From contig NZ_JALJZY010000003.1 in assembly GCF_024171525.1 (NCBI RefSeq), forward strand, positions 124,001 through 188,000: a stretch of DNA of 64,000 nt. Direction: 5' to 3'. Under the pieces are notes generated by a model, which saw only the letters and a list, made by a program, of their open reading frames with translations, made no database searches and was not told the origin of the DNA. How positions within the stretch are numbered: position 1 is the first letter of the stretch; each line of letters begins with the position of its first letter. The stretch comes from Neisseriaceae bacterium HSC-16F19. Lineage in GTDB: Bacteria > Pseudomonadota > Gammaproteobacteria > Burkholderiales > Neisseriaceae. The position numbers were made by a program, and so were the translations under genes. Of this stretch, positions 36,659 through 43,984 are shown piece by piece.

Positions 36659-36820
36659 GGGCGAACTGACTATTTGGGCACGCAGCTGATTTTTTAGGAA
36701 AAAGCGTCCGATTCAAGGCGGAAAGCGCAGCAAGGTTGGACACCTTGCGAGCATTTCCAACGCAGAAGCGGGCACGGTTGACAAAAAAGCAGCCGTGAAC
36801 GAATGGTCAGTTTGCCCTAG
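36659..36820. repeat. About 160-bp MITE-like element upstream of hyuB
   Basis: The left end GGGCGAACTGACTATT and right end, read inverted, GGGCAAACTGACCATT differ at two of 16 bases. The interior has no open frame. It occupies part of the 442-base gap between hyuB and the permease gene; the remainder (36821-36966) shows a short palindromic GGCGAA..TTCGCC stretch and nothing coding. Confidence 0.6.
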
Positions 36821-36966
36821 AGCGAATGAAATATCCGTTCGCCCTTTGCGGCAGTCGGCGAAGATTAAAGGCGAAGGGGCAAGCCGTTCTTGTTTGAGGG
36901 TGTAGGGAATTTGCAGCAGGGTGCAAACTTATGTGCGGGTGCACAAATACAGTGGGGATGTCGTGT

Positions 36967-37009
36967 AAAACGTTTTCAGGCAGCCTTAAAGGCTGCCTGA
37001 AAACGTTTT
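36967..37009 (-). terminator. Terminator made of an inverted uptake-sequence pair, after the permease gene
   Basis: The 20-bp stem contains both exact 12-mers and is extended by AAAACG / CGTTTT, with a 3-base loop. On the minus strand it lies 17 bases beyond the permease stop and ends in TTTTA. Confidence 0.75.
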
Positions 37010-37025
37010 AGCGCATGATGATCAC

Positions 37026-38390
37026 TTATGCGTCTACCAGTTTCTGCTTGTCTTTGGGCATCAGCAAGGCATACAGGATGGCGGCCACAAAGAAGGTGAT
37101 GGTGGCATACCAGTTGGTCCACACGCCGCCGATGTTCATCAGAATCACGCCGACAATGGCAGCGCCGAACCAGGCAATCAGGCCGCTGCTGTCAAAGGCA
37201 GGCAGTTTGGCGCTGCGGATTTGCGGCACTTCGCCGAAAATCTGTACCCGGCGCGGATGCAGGATGTGGGTCAGTGCAATCGCCACCCAGGCCACCACAA
37301 AAATGCCCTGATAGGCCAAAGCCTGCAACAGATAGGCAAATACGTCCACCAGCATCAGCAGGAATACCACCACGCCGACCACAATCGCCCACACCATTTT
37401 GCTCCAGTTCAGATGCAGGGTGTCTTTGAAGAACGCCTGCATATTGGTAGTGGCGACAAAATAATTGGCGGTGTTGATGCGGGTTTGGGTAATCCACACG
37501 AAAATCAGGCCGAAGATGCCCATCAGCTCGATGAGGCTGAAGGCAATGGTCACTTCCGACAACTCCTCGCCGTGCGGAATAATACTCACCAGATAAATAC
37601 CGGCCAGGCCGCTCAAGACAAAGGCCACCATATAGAAAGGCGCGCCGAAATTGATGAGCGTATGGTAGCGCACATCTTCTTTTTTGCCGAAACGCGCGTA
37701 GTCGAAGGCAAACATGGTCACCACCCACACGCCCATATAGTAGACGCACACATTCCACCAGCCCCAGGGTGTGGCGTTTTCCGCACCCATGGACAGCCAG
37801 TCGCTGCTGTAACCGTATTTGGAGGTGGCCAGCGCCACGGCGCCCAGCAGGCCCAAAATATAGAAGGGCAGGAGCACGCCGTTGAATTTGTCCAGCCAGT
37901 TTTGCACGCTGCCGAAGACCAAGGGCACACTGTAGAGCACCACAATCAGCGCCGCCACGGTATAGGAAATGCCCGGATACATATGGTTGAGCGCCACGGC
38001 AATCACCGCGCCTTCAAACACGGCGTAGTAAATGGCGGTGGCAAAGAAAATCAGCGTCGCCAGCGCCGCGCCTTTGGCGCCGAAGAGCACGCGCGAAAAC
38101 AGGCCCACAGAGAGGCCGGTATTGATGGCGTAGCGGGTGAGAATGGCGGAAATAATGCTGTAGGCCACCACGGTGACCAACAGGCCGATAATGGCATTCA
38201 TGGTGCCGTAGGCGCGCGCCATGGCAATGCCCACCACAATAAAAAATACCGCGCTGCACACCGCCCACCATGCCATGGTGAGCGAGCCTTTGCCGGCGCG
38301 GTCGTGTTCGCTGACAATCTCGGTGGATACGTCGGTGACGGCATCGTCGTCATGGACGTTGTTGTTTTGGGGCTGGATTACGCCTGCCAT
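37026..38390 (-). CDS. NCS1-type purine/cytosine/hydantoin-like permease
   Basis: A 454-residue inner-membrane transporter with about 12 helices after an acidic cytoplasmic N-terminus. The composition and motifs (GLFSRVLFGAKGA, VFGSVQNWLDKFNGVLLPFY, FAFDYARFGKKEDV) fit the nucleobase-cation-symport-1 family, which includes CodB and the hydantoin carrier Mhp1. AAAGGAG lies before ATG 38390; an upstream in-frame ATG is rejected. Set between PxpC and HyuB it probably imports the cyclic amide substrate of the island. Terminators on both sides suggest it is transcribed on its own. Confidence 0.85.
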   Translation of the reverse strand: MAGVIQPQNNNVHDDDAVTDVSTEIVSEHDRAGKGSLTMAWWAVCSAVFFIVVGIAMARAYGTMNAIIGLLVTVVAYSIISAILTRYAINTGLSVGLFSRVLFGAKGAALATLIFFATAIYYAVFEGAVIAVALNHMYPGISYTVAALIVVLYSVPLVFGSVQNWLDKFNGVLLPFYILGLLGAVALATSKYGYSSDWLSMGAENATPWGWWNVCVYYMGVWVVTMFAFDYARFGKKEDVRYHTLINFGAPFYMVAFVLSGLAGIYLVSIIPHGEELSEVTIAFSLIELMGIFGLIFVWITQTRINTANYFVATTNMQAFFKDTLHLNWSKMVWAIVVGVVVFLLMLVDVFAYLLQALAYQGIFVVAWVAIALTHILHPRRVQIFGEVPQIRSAKLPAFDSSGLIAWFGAAIVGVILMNIGGVWTNWYATITFFVAAILYALLMPKDKQKLVDA

Positions 38391-38565
38391 GGTTGTCTCC
38401 TTTGTTGAAGCTGTATTGAATGCTTGTTGGTATTTTTCGGGCGGGCTGCACCGCCTTCTGGGTGAAAATATAGTCGCGATATACACGGCAAACTGGTTCT
38501 TCCGTGTACTAAGTTTGTTGCTGAGTGCACACTTGTGTTGCGGCGCAATATTGATATGGCTGCCA

Positions 38566-38590
38566 TAAAAAAGCGGGCCTCAGCCCGCTT
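38566..38590 (-). terminator. Rho-independent terminator after pxpC
   Basis: The stem AAGCGGGC / GCCCGCTT with a 4-base loop is followed by six T on the minus strand, 18 bases beyond the pxpC stop. Confidence 0.9.
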
Positions 38591-38607
38591 GGAAAGATAC
38601 ATTGGCA

Positions 38608-39585
38608 TCAGCCGCCGAAAAACGCCCGCAAATCGTGCAGCCGCTGTTGGTAGGCGCGGCGGGCGGCCAGGGCCGTGTCCATGTCCACCGGCACAAAACG
38701 GGCACTGTAATTGGGCTGCATTTGGCCGATCAAATCCATATCGGCGCTGATGACCGTGGCAATCATGGCATAGCCGCCGCCGGAAACGGCATCGCGGTGC
38801 AGGATAATCGGCTCTACGCCGCTGGGCACTTGGATGGAACCGATGGGATAGGGCGCATCAACGATATTGGACGGGTCGGAACCGGCACCAAACGGCGGCT
38901 GGCGCTCTTGGAAAGCAAGCGGGCGGCCGCCTTTGTAGCGGTAGCCGATGCGGTCGGCTTCGGAGGCCACTTTCCAGGTGTCGGCATAAAAGCTTTCCCG
39001 GCCCTCAGTGCTCAAGCGGTGGTCGTAGAGGCCGGGCATCACGCGGATGTCGCAGCTTTTGGCCAAGGTTTGCCTGAGTTCGGCGGGCAAGGCCTTGCCC
39101 GGTGCGGCAGCGGGGGCGCCCAGCGGCAAGACATCGCCGGCATCCAGTTTTTTGCCGTTGAGGCCGCCGATGGCACCCAAGCTGTAATAGGAGCGGCTGC
39201 CCAAGACTTCGGGCACGTCTATGCCGCCGTTAACGGCGATATAGGCGCGTGCGCCCAAGCTCATAAAATCAAAACTCACCGTGCTGCCGGCGGCCACGGC
39301 CAACGGGGTGTGGGTGTCCTGTTTTTCGCCGTTGATGATGGGGCGCATTTCGGCACCGGCCACGGCGATGACGGCATCGCATTCAAATTGCAATACCGGG
39401 CCCATCAGCGAGCATTCCAGCACGGCGGCGGTTTCGTCGTTGCCCACCAAGAGATTGGCGGCGCGGAAGGAGTATTGGTCCATGGCGCCGGAAGGCGGAA
39501 TGCCGAGATGGTAATAGCCTTGGCGGCCTTGGTCCTGAATGGAGGTGGCGAGGCCGGGTTTGACGATGGTGATGCGGCGGCTCAT
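38608..39585 (-). CDS. pxpC: 5-Oxoprolinase subunit C / biotin-dependent carboxyltransferase-family protein
   Basis: A 325-residue KipA/PxpC-family protein, related to part of urea amidolyase. The N-terminus KPGLATSIQDQGRQGYYHLG and PPSGAMDQYSFRAANLLVGN are the family signature; the second half has the usual GYRYKGGRPLAFQ. With PxpA and PxpB it forms the ATP-dependent prokaryotic 5-oxoprolinase in other bacteria. ATG 39585 overlaps the stop of pxpB (ATGA), so the two are translationally coupled. Annotation databases often call this family biotin-dependent carboxyltransferase, which is notable given the biotin genes upstream. Confidence 0.9.
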   Translation of the reverse strand: MSRRITIVKPGLATSIQDQGRQGYYHLGIPPSGAMDQYSFRAANLLVGNDETAAVLECSLMGPVLQFECDAVIAVAGAEMRPIINGEKQDTHTPLAVAAGSTVSFDFMSLGARAYIAVNGGIDVPEVLGSRSYYSLGAIGGLNGKKLDAGDVLPLGAPAAAPGKALPAELRQTLAKSCDIRVMPGLYDHRLSTEGRESFYADTWKVASEADRIGYRYKGGRPLAFQERQPPFGAGSDPSNIVDAPYPIGSIQVPSGVEPIILHRDAVSGGGYAMIATVISADMDLIGQMQPNYSARFVPVDMDTALAARRAYQQRLHDLRAFFGG

Positions 39586-40451
39586 GCGGTTTCTCCCAAT
39601 AAACGGCGGTTGTAGGCATCCGGGTCTTGCAGGAATTCGTCCAAATCAAAGCTGACCGGGCGGATGGCGAGGCTGAAGCTGCCGTCGGCCACGGCGGCGA
39701 GGTCGCGGTCGTATTCGGCACGGCTTTGCGGCTTGAAGCGCACGATGTCGCCGGGGCGGAACAGTACCATGCTGTCTTTCAGGTAGCTTTCCTGTTGTTC
39801 GGGATTGAAAATCGGTGCCGGGGTCACGCCGAACATCTGGTAGCCGCCGGCGCCGCGCACCGAATAAATGCAGGCAAAGCAGCCGCCGTGGCCGATGGTG
39901 AGTTTGGGGGTGTCGGTGCGCGGACGCAGGTATTTGGGCACTTCGATTTGGCGTTCGCGCTCCACCATTTGGAACATAAACGGCAGTCCGGCCACAAAGC
40001 CCACCATGGACACAAACCAGGGCGAGCCGCTGTGGGCGGCGATAAAGGCATCGATGTCGGCATAGCCGTTGATACGCGCGGCGTATTCGAGGTCGGTGGC
40101 GTTGGGGTCTTGATGGCGCTCGCGGAAACGGGCGCCGGTTTCATTGGTCCACGGGTCGTTGTAGAGCACCGGAATCTCGATCAGGCGTGTGTCCATGCGC
40201 ATGGCCGTCTCGGCCAGATCCCGTTCATAGCCCTGCAACAGCGCCAGCAAGTCATCGGGGGCGATGATGTCGGGGTTGAAACGGATTTGGTAAGAGGCAT
40301 TGGCCGGGCAGATTTCGGTGATGCCGTCGATACCGGCATCGGCCAGGCGGCGGGTAATGGCCATGCCCTTGAAAAACGATTGCAGGGACATGGCTTCGCT
40401 GATTTCCACAAACAGGAATTCATCGCCGCCAAAGGTGTAGCGCAAACTCAT
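39582..40451 (-). CDS. pxpB: 5-Oxoprolinase subunit B
   Basis: A 289-residue KipI/PxpB-family protein, longer than the typical ~220 residues. The family core is GGDEFLFVEISEAMSLQ, then SMVGFVAGLPFM and YSVRGAGGYQMFGVTPAPIF. The extra length lies mainly in an internal segment, about residues 95-135 (FRERHQDPNATDLEYAARIN). AAAGGAG precedes ATG 40451. It overlaps pxpC and lies downstream of the biotin carboxylase gene, separated by a 575-base repeat block. In PxpABC this subunit pairs with PxpC. Confidence 0.87.
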   Translation of the reverse strand: MSLRYTFGGDEFLFVEISEAMSLQSFFKGMAITRRLADAGIDGITEICPANASYQIRFNPDIIAPDDLLALLQGYERDLAETAMRMDTRLIEIPVLYNDPWTNETGARFRERHQDPNATDLEYAARINGYADIDAFIAAHSGSPWFVSMVGFVAGLPFMFQMVERERQIEVPKYLRPRTDTPKLTIGHGGCFACIYSVRGAGGYQMFGVTPAPIFNPEQQESYLKDSMVLFRPGDIVRFKPQSRAEYDRDLAAVADGSFSLAIRPVSFDLDEFLQDPDAYNRRLLGETA

Positions 40452-40499
40452 GGTGTCTCCTTTGTTGGGAAAAGGGGGGATGGGTTTTCAGGCAGCCTG

Positions 40500-41015
40500 G
40501 GAGCCTAACTGCCCTCATTCCCGCGAATGCGGGAATCTATTCATCCGTTTATGAAACCATTGTTTTAATGAGTGGTTTCTTAAGTTTTTACATGGATTCC
40601 CGCTTTCGCGCACTGCTGTCCGGGGAAAATCTCCGGATGACATCCGGCAGCGTAAACAGTGCCAGTAGCCTGTCCCTTCTCCCGCCTGGCGGGGGAAGGT
40701 TAGGATGGGGGTGGCAGTCAAAAGCATCAGTAATATTGATGACTTAAGCCCATAGTGCCACCCGCCCCCTAGCCCCCGCCCGCCAGCGGGCGGGGGGATT
40801 CGGTTACTGCTTGTTCGTTAGTTTTCAGGTAGCCTTTTTCGAGTTACCAACAGGCTAAAAACTTTGAAACAAAAGCCAGATAAGCCTTTCAAGGTTGTCT
40901 GAAAAACTTTCTCCGGGCAGCAGTGCGCGTTCGCGGGAATGACGGCAGTTAAGGTTTTAGGCTGCCTGCGTAGCGCAGCGGAGTTGCGAAGCTCAAGCGG
41001 TTTTGCAAAGGTCTC
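40500..41015. repeat. Composite repeat between the biotin carboxylase gene and pxpB
   Basis: A second copy of the block at 8521-9066: a dRS3-like palindrome at 40517-40536, a second one split by a MITE, then a right end GTTTTGCAAAGGTCTC-like (GGTTTTGCAAAGGTCTC to 41015) preceded by TAGCGCAGCGGAGTTGCG. That right end matches the left end of the first copy in inverted orientation. The left side lacks the GAGACC terminus. It ends 12 bases before the biotin carboxylase stop and has no coding capacity. Confidence 0.72.
40611..40924. mobile_element. 314-bp MITE inserted in a dRS3-type palindrome (copy 2)
   Basis: Ends CACTGCTGTCCGGGG and TCCGGGCAGCAGTG are inverted repeats. Flanks CGCTTTCGCG and CGCGTTCGCG are near-identical direct repeats. 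The interior aligns along its whole length with the copy at 8689-9003 and also carries AGGCTACCTGAA on the minus strand. Confidence 0.7.
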
Positions 41016-41026
41016 GGCCTGGTAGC

Positions 41027-42385
41027 TTATTCCGCCTTCAGTTGCTCCAACCAGCCTTCCAGCCAGCCGGTGTGGTATTGCGCCTCTTGTACGGCGGTGT
41101 CGTCCACCAGTGCCAAATGCAGGGGCAGGGTGGTTTTGAGGCCGCCGATTTCGGTTTCCTGCAAGGCGCGGCGCAGGCGGCGCAGTACGGCGGCGCGGTC
41201 TTGGTCCCAGACGATGATTTTGGCCAGCATGGAATCGTAAAACGGCGGCACGCTGTAACCCGGATACAGCATGGAATCAATGCGCACCCCCGGCCCGGCC
41301 GGCCATTGCAGCTGCTCGATTTGGCCGATATTGGGCATAAACTGTTGGAAGGGGTCTTCGGCATTGATGCGGCACTCGATGGCGGCACCGTGCAGGCGGA
41401 TGTCGTCCTGATGCAAGGACAAGGGGGCGCCTGCGGCCACGGCCAACATTTCGCGCACCAAATCCACGCCGGTCACCATTTCGGTAATCGGGTGTTCCAC
41501 CTGAATGCGGGTATTCATCTCGATAAAATAAAATTCGCCGCTGGTGTCGTCATACAGATATTCCAGCGTACCGGCACCGCGGTAATGCACCGCTTCGGCC
41601 AGGGCCACGGCGGAGGCGCACAGCGCTTGGCGGGTGGCTGCGTCCAAAACCGGCGAGGGCGCTTCTTCAAACACTTTTTGGCGGCGGCGCTGCAAAGAGC
41701 ATTCGCGCTCAAAGCAATGCACCGCGCGCGTGCCGTCGCCGATAATCTGTACTTCGATATGGCGCGCCCGCGCAATAAAGCGTTCCAGGTACATGCCGTC
41801 GTCGCCAAAGGCGCCCAAACCTTCGCGCTGGGCTGCCTGAAAAGCGGCGGCAAAGTCGGCGGCGTTTTCCACCACGCGGATGCCTTTACCGCCGCCACCG
41901 GCAGCGGCTTTGATCATCAGCGGAAAACCGATGTGTTCGGCAGCGGCTGCGGCTGTTTCGGCATCGCGCAACACGCCGTCGCTGCCGGGCACCACCGGCA
42001 CCCCGGCGGCTTGGGCGGTGGCACGGGCTTGGGCCTTGTCGCCCATTTGCTCGATGGTGGCGGCGTCGGGGCCGACAAAAATCAAGCCGGCCTCGGTGAC
42101 GGCGCGGGCAAAGGCGGCGTTTTCGGCCAGAAAGCCGTAGCCCGGATGAATCGCATCGGCGCGGGTATCGGCGGCGGCCTGCAATACGGCGGCCTGGTTC
42201 AAATAGCTTTTGGCCGCCTGCGCCGGGCCGATTTCCACCGCCTCATCGGCCAGACGCACCGCCAGGCTGGTTTTGTCGGCACTGCTGTGGGCGGCAATGG
42301 TGTGGATGCCCAGCTCGCGGGCGGCGCGGATAATGCGCACTGCGATTTCACCGCGGTTGGCAATCAGCAAACGTTGAATGGCCAT
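41027..42385 (-). CDS. Biotin carboxylase (AccC-like), in the pxp operon
   Basis: A 452-residue ATP-grasp enzyme that carboxylates biotin on a carrier protein using bicarbonate and ATP. Signatures are LIANRGEIAVRIIRAARELG at the start, DAIHPGYGFLAENA, the ATP-binding KAAAGGGGKGIRVV and the catalytic EMNTRIQVEHPITEMVTG. It lacks the carrier and transferase domains, which lie on separate genes. It starts 3 bases after the mini biotin-carrier gene. Its place between PxpA and PxpB suggests a dedicated role there rather than fatty acid synthesis; it could also be the cell's acetyl-CoA carboxylase subunit if no other copy exists. Confidence 0.9.
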   Translation of the reverse strand: MAIQRLLIANRGEIAVRIIRAARELGIHTIAAHSSADKTSLAVRLADEAVEIGPAQAAKSYLNQAAVLQAAADTRADAIHPGYGFLAENAAFARAVTEAGLIFVGPDAATIEQMGDKAQARATAQAAGVPVVPGSDGVLRDAETAAAAAEHIGFPLMIKAAAGGGGKGIRVVENAADFAAAFQAAQREGLGAFGDDGMYLERFIARARHIEVQIIGDGTRAVHCFERECSLQRRRQKVFEEAPSPVLDAATRQALCASAVALAEAVHYRGAGTLEYLYDDTSGEFYFIEMNTRIQVEHPITEMVTGVDLVREMLAVAAGAPLSLHQDDIRLHGAAIECRINAEDPFQQFMPNIGQIEQLQWPAGPGVRIDSMLYPGYSVPPFYDSMLAKIIVWDQDRAAVLRRLRRALQETEIGGLKTTLPLHLALVDDTAVQEAQYHTGWLEGWLEQLKAE

Positions 42386-42388
42386 GGC

Positions 42389-42631
42389 TTATCCTTCCAC
42401 CACAGCCACCACCTGGCCGGGCTCGACCGCATCGCCGTCTTCGATATGAAAAGCGACCACGGTGCCGCCGACATCGGCGGTCAGCTCGGTGTATTGCTTC
42501 ATCACTTCCACCAGACCAATCACGGCACCGGCGGCAATGGTGTCGCCCACTTCGGCAAACGGCGGCGCATCGGGCGAGGGTTTGCGGTAGAAAGTACCGG
42601 GCAGGGGGCTGAGGATTTCGGTGGTGGCCAT
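42389..42631 (-). CDS. Biotin carboxyl carrier protein, biotinyl domain only
   Basis: An 80-residue protein consisting of little more than the biotinyl barrel. The biotin-attachment site is EVMKQ with Lys45, in place of the usual EAMKM; the opening PLPGTFYRKPSPDAPPF resembles AccB. It lacks the long N-terminal part and Pro/Ala linker of a typical AccB (about 150 residues). AAGGAG precedes ATG 42631. It is translated just ahead of the biotin carboxylase and presumably carries carboxybiotin to PxpC or another transferase. Confidence 0.88.
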   Translation of the reverse strand: MATTEILSPLPGTFYRKPSPDAPPFAEVGDTIAAGAVIGLVEVMKQYTELTADVGGTVVAFHIEDGDAVEPGQVVAVVEG

Positions 42632-42681
42632 GGCAGACTCCTTATATATGTAGACGTTGGGGAATAATAGACAGATGGTTT

Positions 42682-43455
42682 TCAGGCAGCCTCAAAGCGG
42701 TTGGCGATGGAGATACCTTCATGTGTCAGCGCTTGGCGGGTGGCCTGTATCAGACCCAGGGCGCCGGGGGTGTCACTGTGGATGCATACCGACTCGAATT
42801 CGATGTCCAGCCAGTCGCCTTCCACGGTTTTGACGCGACCGTTGACGCAGGCTTCCAGCACCTTGTCGGCCACCGCTTGGGCATCGAGAGTGCCGATATT
42901 GCGGGTAAAGACGATGCTGCCGCTGTTGTCGTAATGGCGGTCGCCGTAAAACTCGCGCACGGTGCGCAAACCGGCTTTTTGCGCCACGCGGTAGGTGGCG
43001 GAGATGTCCATGCAGAACAAATACAGGTTCGGATTGAGTTTTTGTACCGCTTCGATGAATTGTTCCGACAGGTTTTCATCCGCAGCCAGCGTCATATACA
43101 GCGCGCCGTGCGGTTTCACATGCTGCATGGGCACGTCGTGCAATTGCGCAAAGGCCGAGAGCGCACCCATTTGGTAAATCATGTCGTTGATGAGTTCGCT
43201 GTCGGCGGCGAGGATGCGGCGGCGGCCGAAGCCGACCAGGTCGCGATAGCCCGGATGGGTGCCGATGCCGACACCGTGCTGCTTGGCCATGGCCACGGTG
43301 TGCGCCATGATGGAGGGATCGCCGGCATGGAAACCGGCGGCGATGTTGGCCGAAGAAATCAGCGGCATAATGGCGTCGTCCACGCCGTCACCGGCGCGCC
43401 AGATGCCGAAGCCTTCGCCCATATCCGAATTGAGGTCTATCTGTGTTTTACGCAT
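42682..43455 (-). CDS. pxpA: 5-Oxoprolinase subunit A (LamB/YcsF family)
   Basis: A 257-residue TIM-barrel-type protein. Signatures are DLNSDMGEGFGIW at the start, ANIAAGFHAGDPSIM, GTHPGYRDLVGFGRR and HVKPHGALY. PxpA is the subunit that, with PxpB and PxpC, cleaves 5-oxoproline to glutamate with ATP. AAAGGAC precedes ATG 43455. It is the first gene of pxpA - biotin carrier - biotin carboxylase - pxpB - pxpC. Its stop is TGA within an uptake sequence (GAG GCT GCC TGA). The divergent LysR gene at 43985 may control it. Confidence 0.92.
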   Translation of the reverse strand: MRKTQIDLNSDMGEGFGIWRAGDGVDDAIMPLISSANIAAGFHAGDPSIMAHTVAMAKQHGVGIGTHPGYRDLVGFGRRRILAADSELINDMIYQMGALSAFAQLHDVPMQHVKPHGALYMTLAADENLSEQFIEAVQKLNPNLYLFCMDISATYRVAQKAGLRTVREFYGDRHYDNSGSIVFTRNIGTLDAQAVADKVLEACVNGRVKTVEGDWLDIEFESVCIHSDTPGALGLIQATRQALTHEGISIANRFEAA

Positions 43456-43570
43456 CGCGGCCGTCCTTTTTCTGCGGGAGACAAAACGGCTTTAATGTAG
43501 AGTAAAAACCTGCAGCCAAAAAGTTTTATTTTTTGATGCAGGAGTATCAAAAAAATTGATATGCTGTGGC

Positions 43571-43654
43571 AGGAATCAGGAATCAGGAATCAGGAATCAG
43601 GAATCAGGAATCAGGAATCAGGAATCAGGAATCAGGAATCAGGAATCAGGAATG
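43571..43654. repeat. Heptanucleotide tandem repeat (AGGAATC, 11 perfect copies plus one changed)
   Basis: The 7-base unit runs without interruption from 43571 to 43647; a twelfth copy ends in G instead of C. It lies 116 bases upstream of pxpA and 330 bases upstream of the LysR start, in the divergent promoter region. Inverted copies of TCAGGAATC also occur singly near 43934 and 43949. Confidence 0.9.
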
Positions 43655-43661
43655 GTGCATC

Positions 43662-43906
43662 GGTGCCGTCATTCTGCGCGTAGCGTAGCGCAGTCGCAGA
43701 ATCTGTTTGGGGTTTCAGGTAGCTTGAATTAGAGTAAGTCTGTTACCTGATGGTAAATCAGCAAACACTCCCAGCAGGCGGGTTCGCTTTATAAGGCACA
43801 TTATCTTTATCAAGATCCTGCGACTTGCGCGCAGGATGACAGTGGGTCGTCATTCTGCGCGTAGCGCAGCGCAGTTGCAGAATCTGTTTGGCGTTTCAGG
43901 CAGCCT
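43662..43906. repeat. Hairpin-rich repeat block upstream of the LysR gene
   Basis: Palindromes of the kind GTCATTCTGCGC..GCAGAATC occur at about 43666-43702 and 43851-43886, with ATCCTGCG..CGCAGGAT at 43814-43838. The right half, read inverted and starting in an uptake sequence, matches 20463-20580. With the heptamer array it fills the 529-base gap; the rest (43456-43570) shows only the pxpA leader. Confidence 0.65.
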
Positions 43907-43984
43907 GAATCAAAGCAAGCCCATTTCCTGATACCCGATTCCTGACGGCTGATTCCTGAAACCCGTACACAACAAAGGCACAAC

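Noticed and set aside
32418..36697. Very long open frames on the plus strand (733 and 651 codons) opposite hyuA and hyuB
   Set aside because: They are antisense shadows caused by the strong third-position GC bias; the products are Gly/His/Ala-rich with no motif, while the minus strand encodes clear families with ribosome sites.
41003..42667. A 554-codon plus-strand frame opposite the biotin carboxylase
   Set aside because: Low-complexity Gly/His-rich translation typical of antisense frames in GC-rich DNA; it even runs through the repeat end at 41015.
43571..43654. Possible CRISPR array
   Set aside because: The units are 7 bases, contiguous, with no spacers and no cas genes in the window; it is a simple tandem repeat.
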